This document shows, in pieces, positions 36,155 to 43,266 of a stretch of 64,000 nucleotides of DNA. The DNA lies in NCBI GenBank assembly GCA_000509105.1, contig BAIF02000051.1, positions 78,905 through 142,904 on the forward strand, given 5' to 3'. Under the pieces are notes generated by a model. The model did no database searches. It saw only the letters and a program-made list of their open reading frames with translations, and was not told where the DNA came from. Made by a program: the position numbers and the translations under genes. Each line of letters starts with the position of its first letter. Position 1 is the first letter of the stretch. Origin of the DNA: Clostridiales bacterium VE202-21 (GTDB lineage Bacteria; Bacillota; Clostridia; Lachnospirales; Lachnospiraceae).

Positions 36155-36439
36155 ATGGATATTTTTAAACTAAAGAGAATCGGTATTTTTGCAGGAGGTG
36201 TTTTATTTGGTACGGCAGGAGTAAAAGTGCTTTCAAGCAAAGATGCAAAAAAGGTTTACACAAACTGTACGGCAGCCGTACTGCGCGCAAAGGAATGTGC
36301 TATGAAGACTGCTACGACGGTACAGGAGAATGCAGAGGATATTCTGGCAGAGGCAAAACAGATCAATGAAGAACGTGCGGAAAAAGACGCAGTGCAGACG
36401 GAAGAGATGTCTTCAGATGAAGCTTCAGCCGAGGCATAG
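36155..36439 (+). CDS. DUF6110 protein (FezA-like, putative ferrosome protein)
   Basis: 94 residues, AAGGAGG before the ATG. A single membrane segment rich in glycine (IGIFAGGVLFGTAGVKVL, residues ~11-28) is followed by an amphipathic helical, acidic tail. DUF6110 proteins sit beside P-type ATPases; the equivalent pair is, from what I recall of the C. difficile ferrosome work, FezA and FezB. The GxxxG-type glycine spacing would allow helix packing in a curved organelle membrane. The ATPase follows after 115 bases. Confidence 0.78.
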   Translation: MDIFKLKRIGIFAGGVLFGTAGVKVLSSKDAKKVYTNCTAAVLRAKECAMKTATTVQENAEDILAEAKQINEERAEKDAVQTEEMSSDEASAEA

Positions 36440-36554
36440 GGAACTCTGTTAGTAAAAATAGGTGAGGCGAAGACGGGGCTGGGCAGATGCGACAGCCCCG
36501 TTTTACTGCAATGCCGAGGGGAGAACACTCTGGAAATATATGGGAGGTGTTACA

Positions 36555-38636
36555 TTGAGATTTATAATTAAACACGAAATAAAAGGCCGGATGCGCATAC
36601 ACGTCCTGCAGGACAGGATGACTTATCAGGAGGCAGATACTCTCCAATACTATCTAAGCAGCCTTCCCCAAGTGCTGGAGGCGAAAGTATACGAACGGAC
36701 GGCCGATGCGTCTGTCCAGTTCGAGGGCGATAGGGATGGACTGGTGATTCTTCTGAAGAAGTATCATTATGAAGCGGTGGAGGTCCCGGAAGGGCTGATT
36801 GAAAATTCAGGCAGGCAGCTCAATGCAGAATATCAGGAGCGGCTGATTCAGAAAATCATTTTACGGTATGGAAGCAAATTTCTTATCCCATATCCTGTCC
36901 GGAATGTCTGCATTGTTCTGAAGTCTCTCAAATATCTGTGGAAGGGCCTTAGATGTCTGATGAAAGGCCGGCTGGAGGTACCCGTCCTGGATGCCGCTGC
37001 AATAGGAGTATCCGTGCTGCGGGGAGATATGGAGACCGCAGGTTCTGTGATGTTCCTGCTGGGGATCGGAGAAGTGCTGGAAGAGTGGACGCACAAGAAA
37101 TCCGTCGGTGACCTTGCCAGAAGTATGTCGCTGAATATAAAAAAGGTCTGGCTGCATGCAGACGGCCATGAGGTGTTAACGGATGCCTCCAGGATAGTTC
37201 CGGGAGACCAGGTGGTTGTACATATGGGGAATGTCATACCGTTTGACGGCATTGTTGCGGAAGGGGAAGCGTTCGTAAATCAGGCTTCTCTCACCGGTGA
37301 GGCTCTCCCTGTGCGTAAGGAAACAGGAGGATACGTGTACGCAGGTACGGTACTGGAGGAAGGCGAGCTCATCGTTCAGGTCAAAAAGACAAAGGGTACA
37401 ACCCGCTTTGAAAAGATCGTATCCATGATCGAGGAGTCAGAAAAATTAAAATCAACGGTGGAAGGGAAAGCGGAGCATCTGGCAGACAGACTGGTTCCCT
37501 ATACACTTGCAGGAACAGGGCTGGTATGGCTGTTTACAAGAAATATAACGAAGGCGCTGTGTGTGCTGATGGTGGACTTTTCCTGTGCCTTAAAACTGGC
37601 AATGCCCATTGCTGTTTTATCTGCCATCCGGGAGGCAAACCAGTACCAGATTACTGTGAAGGGCGGAAAGTATCTGGAAGCCGTGGCAGAAGCGGAGACA
37701 ATCGTATTTGATAAGACGGGGACGCTTACGAAGGCAAAGCCGACGGTAAAAAAGGTCATTACCTTCGGAGAAGGGGACGCGGAAGACATGCTTAGAATCG
37801 CGGCATGCCTGGAAGAGCATTTTCCGCATTCTATGGCCAAAGCGGTGGTGAAAGCCGCCAAAGTAAAAGGACTTGTTCATGAAGAGATGCATGCAAAAGT
37901 AGATTATATCGTGGCGCATGGTATTTCCTCCTCCATTGACGGTAAAAAAGTTATAATCGGAAGCCATCATTTTGTATTTGATGATGAAAATTGTACGGTA
38001 CGGGAGGGATATAAAGAGAAGTTCAGCAGTCTCCCCACAGAATATTCCCATCTTTATCTTGCCATTGAGCAGAGGCTTGCCGCAGTCATATGCATAGAGG
38101 ATCCGCTGAGAGAGGAGGCAGCAGAAGTAATAGCATGCCTCAGAGATGCCGGATTCAAAAAAATAGTTATGATGACCGGTGACAGCGAGCGCACAGCGGC
38201 AGCTATTGCAGAAAAAGTGGGTGTGGATGAGTATTATTCCGAGGTTCTGCCGGAAGATAAGGCAAAATTTATTGAAAAAGAAAAAGCGGCCGGCCGGAAA
38301 GTGATCATGACGGGGGACGGTATCAACGACTCTCCGGCGCTATCAGCCGCTGACGTTGGAATTGCCATCAGCGAAGGTGCTGAGATAGCGAGGGAAATAG
38401 CCGATATCACAATCGCTGCAGAGAATCTGCGGGAAATAGTAAAACTGAAGCATTTAAGCGATGCACTCATGAACCGTATCCATACAAATTACCGTTTTAT
38501 CGTTGGATTCAACACTTCGCTGATTATACTGGGGATAGCGGGAGTTCTTATGCCTGCCGCATCCGCGCTGCTTCACAATGCATCTACGCTGACAATCAGC
38601 CTAAAAAGTATGCAGAATCTTGTAGAAGAAGAGTAA
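36555..38636 (+). CDS. fezB: P1B-type ATPase with SCA motif (FezB-like, putative ferrosome iron pump)
   Basis: 693 residues from the TTG at 36555, seven bases after GGGAGG; no ATG with a ribosome site exists. Residues 1-70 look like a heavy-metal domain without CxxC. Then membrane helices, actuator TGEALP, the membrane metal motif FSCALKL (Ser343-Cys344-Ala345), phosphorylation DKTGT at Asp386 and hinge GDGINDSPAL (588-597). The SCA motif replaces the CPC of copper/zinc pumps and is the mark of the P1B-6 group, to which ferrosome FezB belongs. It would pump Fe(II) into a membrane compartment. The HP locus is also unusual (EEHFPHSMA). Confidence 0.85.
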   Translation: MRFIIKHEIKGRMRIHVLQDRMTYQEADTLQYYLSSLPQVLEAKVYERTADASVQFEGDRDGLVILLKKYHYEAVEVPEGLIENSGRQLNAEYQERLIQKIILRYGSKFLIPYPVRNVCIVLKSLKYLWKGLRCLMKGRLEVPVLDAAAIGVSVLRGDMETAGSVMFLLGIGEVLEEWTHKKSVGDLARSMSLNIKKVWLHADGHEVLTDASRIVPGDQVVVHMGNVIPFDGIVAEGEAFVNQASLTGEALPVRKETGGYVYAGTVLEEGELIVQVKKTKGTTRFEKIVSMIEESEKLKSTVEGKAEHLADRLVPYTLAGTGLVWLFTRNITKALCVLMVDFSCALKLAMPIAVLSAIREANQYQITVKGGKYLEAVAEAETIVFDKTGTLTKAKPTVKKVITFGEGDAEDMLRIAACLEEHFPHSMAKAVVKAAKVKGLVHEEMHAKVDYIVAHGISSSIDGKKVIIGSHHFVFDDENCTVREGYKEKFSSLPTEYSHLYLAIEQRLAAVICIEDPLREEAAEVIACLRDAGFKKIVMMTGDSERTAAAIAEKVGVDEYYSEVLPEDKAKFIEKEKAAGRKVIMTGDGINDSPALSAADVGIAISEGAEIAREIADITIAAENLREIVKLKHLSDALMNRIHTNYRFIVGFNTSLIILGIAGVLMPAASALLHNASTLTISLKSMQNLVEEE

Positions 38637-38658
38637 TAAATATATAGAAACATAGGTT

Positions 38659-38711
38659 CTTTGAGGATTGAGTGCGGACAGATTCTACCGCTTGATCCTC
38701 AGAGCTTTTTA
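38659..38711 (+). terminator. Terminator after the P1B ATPase gene
   Basis: GAGGATTGAGTGCGG (38663-38677) pairs with CCGCTTGATCCTC (38688-38700) using some G-U pairs, followed by AGAGCTTTTT. Confidence 0.7.
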
Positions 38712-38730
38712 TACATTATTCTGCAGCTAG

Positions 38731-38781
38731 GCTGCAGACCCGCCCGCAGGGCATGCATTACGGGGTGCCCTTTGGGTATAC
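38731..38781 (+). repeat. Dispersed intergenic repeat H, copy 1
   Basis: Begins GCTGCAGACCCGCCCGCAGG and continues GCATGCATTACGGGGTGCCC to TTTGGGTATAC. Recognisable relatives lie at 28714-28749 (reverse), 39641-39699 and 61360-61404 (reverse), and a fragment near 15850. Confidence 0.65.
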
Positions 38782-38875
38782 GAAACTCCGCAATAAACTG
38801 CATATACGGGTATTTGAAAGTGTTTGAGATGCATTATTGAGAAAAAATATCACTAAATGTTATTGCTATTTTGAG

Positions 38876-38916
38876 TGAGAATGGTTATCATATACATAAG
38901 TTAGTTAAAACTAACT
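38876..38916 (+). promoter_or_regulatory. Iron-type operators upstream of the DUF2325 gene
   Basis: 38876-38890 (TGAGAATGGTTATCA) matches 12 of 14 positions of the Fur consensus. 38899-38916 is AGTTAG-TTAAAA-CTAACT, a perfect 6-6-6 palindrome matching the operator over the feoA promoter in half-site and spacing. The combination predicts the same regulators as for feo. Confidence 0.65.
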
Positions 38917-38987
38917 AGGTATAAACAACGAGAAATACGGACTGGAAAACAAAAGCATTACGCAGGAAATCAATTAAGGAGGATTTT

Positions 38988-39275
38988 ATGAGTATAGTAA
39001 TAATTGGAGGACATGACCGTATGGTAGGTCAGTATAAAAAAATCTGTAAACAGTTCCACTGTAAAGCAAAAGTATTTACCCAGATGTCTGCGGCACTGGG
39101 GAAGCAGATTGGCAGCCCGGATCTGATCGTGCTGTTTACGAATACTGTATCCCATAAAATGGTAAAATGTGCTGTGGAGGAGGCCGGAAGATGCAATGCG
39201 GATGTAATCAGATGCCACACAAGCAGTAAGAATGCACTCGAAGAAATATTGGGGGGCGTCTGTGGCAACGCATAA
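38988..39275 (+). CDS. DUF2325 domain protein
   Basis: 95 residues, AAGGAGG before the ATG. Matches small DUF2325 proteins: MSIVIIGGHDRMVGQYKKICKQFHCKAKVFTQM...SPDLIVLFTNTVSHKMVKCAVEEAG...VIRCHTSSKNALEEIL. A Rossmann-like fold with conserved GGHD and cysteine/histidine residues. Function is not established. It has its own promoter with iron-type operators and sits at the far end of the feo-fez island, which suggests an iron- or oxygen-linked role. Confidence 0.82.
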   Translation: MSIVIIGGHDRMVGQYKKICKQFHCKAKVFTQMSAALGKQIGSPDLIVLFTNTVSHKMVKCAVEEAGRCNADVIRCHTSSKNALEEILGGVCGNA

Positions 39276-39302
39276 TCACTAAGTGCAGTTTATATGAAGA
39301 TG

Positions 39303-39334
39303 GCGTTTGGATTATTGAAGTCCGGACGCTTTTA
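39303..39334 (+). terminator. Terminator after the DUF2325 gene
   Basis: GCGTTTGGAT pairs (with G-U pairs) to GTCCGGACGC, followed by TTTT. Confidence 0.65.
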
Positions 39335-39588
39335 CTTTGCAGTGATATCCGGCAGCCAGAGGAAGATAAGATTGTGTTTTCCATTCAGGGCTAATATAAT
39401 TAATCCTGTTAATATGAACAAAGTATAGAGAAAAGAGCTGAGAGAAACGTAGAAGAAGGAGGGCTTACATTGCCATTTCCGATCTGCCTTGGCTGAGTTC
39501 TTCTGGTGCCCGTCGGTTTATCCCTTCTTTCTGAAAGGGTTCAACTTAGATTTAAGGCTCAAGTCTCTGTAAATGAATGTGAAATCAA
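39335..39588. other. Gap without gene
   Basis: A good ribosome site (GAAGGAGGG at 39455-39463) is followed by TTG and only seven sense codons before a stop, so a lost or vestigial gene is possible. Nothing else supportable. Confidence 0.3.
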
Positions 39589-39630
39589 GGCTGAAATCTA
39601 TTTTGGGGGATTTCAGCCCTGGCTCTTTTT
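39589..39630 (+). terminator. Hairpin with T-run in the gap before the sirtuin gene
   Basis: GGCTGAAATC (39589-39598) and GATTTCAGCC (39609-39618) are perfect complements, followed by CTGGCTCTTTTT. Confidence 0.75.
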
Positions 39631-39640
39631 ACATACCTTG

Positions 39641-39699
39641 TGCTGCAGTTTTACTTCAGTCACGTCCGCAAGGCATGTGTTACGGGGCCTCGTGCATAC
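39641..39699 (+). repeat. Dispersed intergenic repeat H, copy 2
   Basis: TGCTGCAG, then GTCCGCAAGGCATGTGTTAC and GGGGCCTCGTGCATAC: diverged relative of 38731-38781, same order of blocks. Confidence 0.5.
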
Positions 39700-39859
39700 T
39701 TAGTATCTTGAAAGTGCGTAGTTTACATGTTTGGATAAAAGGGATAAAATCATACTGTAATCAGGAGCGGCAGAATAAAAAGGGCTGGGAAGATGTAACC
39801 TTGGGAAATTCGCGGGCGGAGAGGCCGGATACCTGCCGGGAAAGTTAAGGAGGTGCGAG

Positions 39860-40777
39860 CTGGAGCGTGAACGGAGAAGTTACGATCATGCAGATCAGAC
39901 GGATATCACACATGGCGTAAAAAAGCTGAGACTGGCAGCAGACAGTGCAGATGCAGTTGTTATTGGCGGAGGAGCAGGCTTGTCTGCGGCGGCGGGGTAT
40001 GAATACGGAGGCAGCAGATTTCAGAAGTATTTTGGGGATTTTATTGCACGGTATCATTTTCGGGACATGTATACAGGTGGATTTTATCCTTTTGAATCCT
40101 TGGAGGAGCACTGGGCATACTGGAGCAGGTATGTTTTCATCAACCGGTACCACGATGCACCCAAGCCGGTTTACCGGGAGCTGTACGATATTGTGAAAGA
40201 CAGGGATTATTTTGTGATCACTACGAATGTGGATCATTGTTTTCAGCGGGCAGGTTTTGATGAGGAGAGGATCTTTTATACACAGGGGGATTTCGGGCAA
40301 TGGCAGTGTTCCGTACCGTGCTGTGGGAAGATATATCAAAACGAACGGCAGATCAGGGCAATGTTCGAAAGGCAGGAGGAGATGAGAATTCCCTCTGAAC
40401 TAGTCCCCTATTGTCCCGAGTGCGGTGCTCCGATGACCATGAACCTGAGAGTGGATGATACATTCGTGGAAGGCAGGGGATGGCAGCAGGCTGGAAAACG
40501 ATACGAGGAATTTTTGGAGAAACATAAGAAGGATCAGGTTTTGCTTTTGGAGCTGGGATGCGGCATGAATACTCCTGGTATTATCAAATTTCCGTTCTGG
40601 AAGCTGACGGCCAGGTATGAACGTTTTACTTATGCGTGTGTGAATAAAGGCGGGGCATGGGCTCCGGATGAAATCACGGGACGTTCCATATGCCTGGATG
40701 CGGATATAGCGGATGTGGCTGCGGAAATGAGTGGAAAAGGAGGATTGGGATATGAAACAAGCAAATATGACTCATGA
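39860..40777 (+). CDS. SirTM-type sirtuin (protein ADP-ribosyltransferase), apparent CTG start
   Basis: 305 residues. The conserved NAD site GGGAGLSAAAGYEYGG lies at residues ~36-50, so the ATG-free frame must start well upstream of 39980. The only well-placed signal is AAGGAGG (39847-39853), six bases before CTG at 39860; no ATG, GTG or usable TTG exists between. Other sirtuin blocks: TTNVDHCFQRAGF, YTQGDFGQWQC, and cysteine pairs (CC, CPEC) for zinc. Paired with a zinc macrodomain gene, as in SirTM systems of staphylococci and streptococci where a lipoylated GcvH-like carrier is modified. No carrier or ligase gene is nearby. Confidence 0.85.
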   Translation: MERERRSYDHADQTDITHGVKKLRLAADSADAVVIGGGAGLSAAAGYEYGGSRFQKYFGDFIARYHFRDMYTGGFYPFESLEEHWAYWSRYVFINRYHDAPKPVYRELYDIVKDRDYFVITTNVDHCFQRAGFDEERIFYTQGDFGQWQCSVPCCGKIYQNERQIRAMFERQEEMRIPSELVPYCPECGAPMTMNLRVDDTFVEGRGWQQAGKRYEEFLEKHKKDQVLLLELGCGMNTPGIIKFPFWKLTARYERFTYACVNKGGAWAPDEITGRSICLDADIADVAAEMSGKGGLGYETSKYDS

Positions 40778-41567
40778 GGAACAGCGTATTTTTTTGATTG
40801 AGATGCTGCTGGCGGAGATGCCGCAGTATCGTACAGCAGTTCCACCTGATGAAGAAGGGCAGAAACGGCTGTTAAGAAGCCTCATGAATGTGAGGCCGGT
40901 ATGGCCCGCGAACCGTCGTTTTCTGGAGGTACAAGATGAATACCTGCGCAGGGAGGCAGAGCAGAAAGGTGTGGTGGACAGTGAGAAACTGCCGGCTATA
41001 TCCTGGAATGAAAGGCTCGTTCTCTGGCAGGGAGATATTACGGCGCTGAAAGTGGACGGGATTGTGAATGCGGCGAACAGCGCCCTGTTGGGCTGTTTTG
41101 TACCGTGCCATTCCTGTGTGGATAATATCATTCACAGCGTCAGCGGAATCCAACCGCGCCTTAAATGTAATGAGATCATGGTAAAGCAGGGATTTGAAGA
41201 ACCAATAGGCCAGGCAAAACTAACCCCGGGGTATAATCTTCCGTCCCAATATGTGCTGCATACGGTGGGGCCTATCGTATCAGGGCCGCTGTCAGAGGTA
41301 CACTGCCGGCAGCTGAGGGAATGCTACCGGAACTGTCTGGAGCTGGCATCACAAAACCAGCTGAAGAGCATTGCCTTTTGCTGCATTTCAACAGGAGAAT
41401 TTCATTTTCCGGGGGAGAAGGCTGCAGAGATTGCCGTTCGGACGGTGACTGACTTTCTGGAGAGGGATGTTCAGATTGAAAGAGTCATCTTTAACGTTTA
41501 TAAGAACGAGGACTATGAGATATATAGAAGTATCCTGGATACCGGCCCGCAGGGCAGACAGAATTGA
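40752..41567 (+). CDS. Zinc-dependent macrodomain protein-ADP-ribose hydrolase
   Basis: 271 residues from the ATG at 40752 (AAAAGGAGG upstream), inside the sirtuin 3' end. A helical N-terminus (~100 residues) leads to the macrodomain: LVLWQGDITALKVDGIVNAANSALLGCF, zinc-binding VPCHSCVDNIIH, QAKLTPGYNLPSQYVLHTVGPIV and FCCISTGEFHFP. Removes ADP-ribose added by the neighbouring sirtuin, closing a reversible modification cycle. The Cys/His zinc signature is typical of the macrodomains linked to SirTM. Followed by a terminator. Confidence 0.9.
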   Translation: MKQANMTHEEQRIFLIEMLLAEMPQYRTAVPPDEEGQKRLLRSLMNVRPVWPANRRFLEVQDEYLRREAEQKGVVDSEKLPAISWNERLVLWQGDITALKVDGIVNAANSALLGCFVPCHSCVDNIIHSVSGIQPRLKCNEIMVKQGFEEPIGQAKLTPGYNLPSQYVLHTVGPIVSGPLSEVHCRQLRECYRNCLELASQNQLKSIAFCCISTGEFHFPGEKAAEIAVRTVTDFLERDVQIERVIFNVYKNEDYEIYRSILDTGPQGRQN

Positions 41568-41579
41568 GACATATAACAA

Positions 41580-41622
41580 GCCGCAGCATGGATGATAGAT
41601 CATTTATGCTGCGGCCTTTTTC
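41580..41622 (+). terminator. Terminator after the macrodomain gene
   Basis: GCCGCAGCAT (41580-41589) and ATGCTGCGGC (41606-41615), perfect 10-base stem, then CTTTTT. Confidence 0.9.
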
Positions 41623-41841
41623 ATTAGACGGGAAGGGCTTTCAGGCTTGACAGTATATCATGGATTTTTCGGAAGCGGTACACACCGGAGTGCTTGTCTT
41701 CTATGATGGTAAGACAGGACAGTAAGTATAAAAATAAAACAAAATGATTGATATAATTAATATAAAAATTAAAATAATTAATATTTGTATTGAAAATAAT
41801 AAAAAATAGTGATATATTATTAAAAGAAAGGAAGTGGATAT

Positions 41842-42207
41842 ATGAAAAAGGTCATCAGCCAGTGCCCGGTCTGTGACGGGGAACTCAGTGTTGTGCGTCT
41901 GAAGTGTGCCAAGTGCGGGACAGTGATAGAAAATGATTTTACACTCAGCAAGTTTGACTACTTGTCGGCCGAGGAACTGCATTTTACCGAGACATTTATC
42001 AAGTGCCGGGGAAACATCAAAGAAGTGGAAAAGGAACTGGGAATCTCTTATCCCACTGTGAGGGCGAAGCTGGACGGCGTCATTCAAAGGCTTGGGTTCG
42101 AGAAGGATGCGGCCCAGGACGAGGAGATGCTCCTGCGGGAGGCTGTCCTTAAAGCATTGGAGCAGGGCGAGATCACCGCGGAGGAAGCGATCCGCAAGCT
42201 GAAGTAA
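41842..42207 (+). CDS. DUF2089 family protein
   Basis: 121 residues, GAAAGGAAGTGG upstream. N-terminal zinc ribbon (CPVCDGEL...LKCAKCGT), then a helix-turn-helix-like part (FIKCRGNIKEVEKELGISYPTVRAKLDGVIQRLGF) and a C-terminal short helical hairpin (VLKALEQGEITAEEAIRKLK). Typical DUF2089; probably a small transcription regulator. A very A/T-rich segment (41740-41830) upstream should hold its promoter. First of three related small genes. Confidence 0.88.
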   Translation: MKKVISQCPVCDGELSVVRLKCAKCGTVIENDFTLSKFDYLSAEELHFTETFIKCRGNIKEVEKELGISYPTVRAKLDGVIQRLGFEKDAAQDEEMLLREAVLKALEQGEITAEEAIRKLK

Positions 42208-42294
42208 GTAATAATAAAAAGCAGGCAGGGGGGAGCGTTAATAGAAACTCTGCAGACAGAATTCATGATAATAAACAAAAAATTGGAGGTCATT

Positions 42295-42678
42295 ATGGAC
42301 GAGAGATTAAGAATTTTAAAAATGGTGGAAGATAGTACGATAACCGCGGAGCAGGCGGCAGAGCTTATGAAAGCGATGGGAGTAGAGGCGGAGCAGACGA
42401 CAGCTGTTGCGCACAGAAGCTACGACAAGAAGATGTTCCGCATCATTGTGGACAGTACCGGAGGAGACAAAGTAAATATCCAGTTCCCTGTTGGCGCAGT
42501 CAAGAAGGTGCTCAAGGCAACCGGAAAGCTTCCGCTGCCGGAACAGGAACTGCAGGGGATGGATTTATCCGCCATTATGGAGGCAGTTTCTGAGTGCCTG
42601 GACGAAGAGGTGGAAGGTGATTTTGTGAATGTCAGTGCGGCAGACGGCACTACAGTCAGAATCTATGTGGACAAATAG
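42295..42678 (+). CDS. SHOCT-like/DUF2089-associated protein
   Basis: 127 residues from the ATG at 42295 (GGAGG five bases upstream). The N-terminal ~35 residues (RLRILKMVEDSTITAEQAAELMKAMG) repeat the helical hairpin at the end of the preceding DUF2089 protein; the rest is a beta-rich domain (MFRIIVDSTGGDKVNIQFPVGAVKKVL...GDFVNVSAADGTTVRIYVDK). This pair of a DUF2089 regulator and a hairpin-bearing partner suggests that the hairpins interact. Function otherwise unknown. Confidence 0.75.
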   Translation: MDERLRILKMVEDSTITAEQAAELMKAMGVEAEQTTAVAHRSYDKKMFRIIVDSTGGDKVNIQFPVGAVKKVLKATGKLPLPEQELQGMDLSAIMEAVSECLDEEVEGDFVNVSAADGTTVRIYVDK

Positions 42679-42700
42679 CAGGTAAGCGAGGATATGTGGC

Positions 42701-42964
42701 ATGATGGTAGTAGTCAGATCAAAAGATGTAAATCTTAGAATTCCGGTTCCCATGGGGATGGCGTCACTTGCGGTAAAAGTTATACCGGAAGCTGCTTTCC
42801 GGCAGATGCGCAGGGATGTGCCCCCGCCCTATGATGTATTGATTACCAGACAGGTCCTTGTGATGCTGCTGGACGAATGCATGGATATACTGAAGGAAAA
42901 TAAGGGACTCGAAGTAGTACATGTGGAGGCAGCAGACGGAACCTTTGTTTCTATTAAGCTGTAG
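42701..42964 (+). CDS. Small protein related to the C-terminal domain of the preceding gene
   Basis: 87 residues; ATG at 42701 with GAGG upstream. Ends in LEVVHVEAADGTFVSIKL, closely matching VNVSAADGTTVRIYV in the previous protein, and has the same PVPMG...VKVIPEAAF layout. It is therefore a relative of that beta domain without the helical hairpin. No catalytic motif. Twenty-two bases separate the two genes. Confidence 0.7.
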   Translation: MMVVVRSKDVNLRIPVPMGMASLAVKVIPEAAFRQMRRDVPPPYDVLITRQVLVMLLDECMDILKENKGLEVVHVEAADGTFVSIKL

Positions 42965-42987
42965 GATTTTGTAGATATGAAGTGGAA

Positions 42988-43125
42988 CAGAGACGCTTTA
43001 CCGTTACTATGCATAGCCCATTGGCCGTGCATAGTAACGGTTTACCGCCCGAAGTATATGATCCTGGGGGATTGTACACTTCGGGCGGTATTTTTCGGCT
43101 GAAGATCATTATAAAAACGTCTCTG
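42988..43125. repeat. Branched fold-back element D
   Basis: Outer stem CAGAGACG (42988-42995) with CGTCTCTG (43118-43125). Inside are two perfect hairpins: ACCGTTACTATGCA (43000-43013) with TGCATAGTAACGGT (43028-43041), and ACCGCCCGAAGT (43044-43055) with ACTTCGGGCGGT (43078-43089) followed by ATTTTT. The second hairpin is probably the terminator of the DUF2089 group. GCATAGTAACGG also occurs in element G at 59178-59189. Confidence 0.75.
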
Positions 43126-43266
43126 GTTATGCCACACCTCTAATATGGAAGATTTTCCAGAATTCTTAAAAATTTATTAGGATTTATGAAAGAAACGGAG
43201 AGAAGAGGTGCAACTTTCAAAAAGTCTGTTATAATAGCAATAGACTGAAGAGAAAGGGAGACTGTT

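Noticed and set aside
39455..39490. Gene starting at TTG after GAAGGAGGG
   Set aside because: Only seven sense codons precede a stop.
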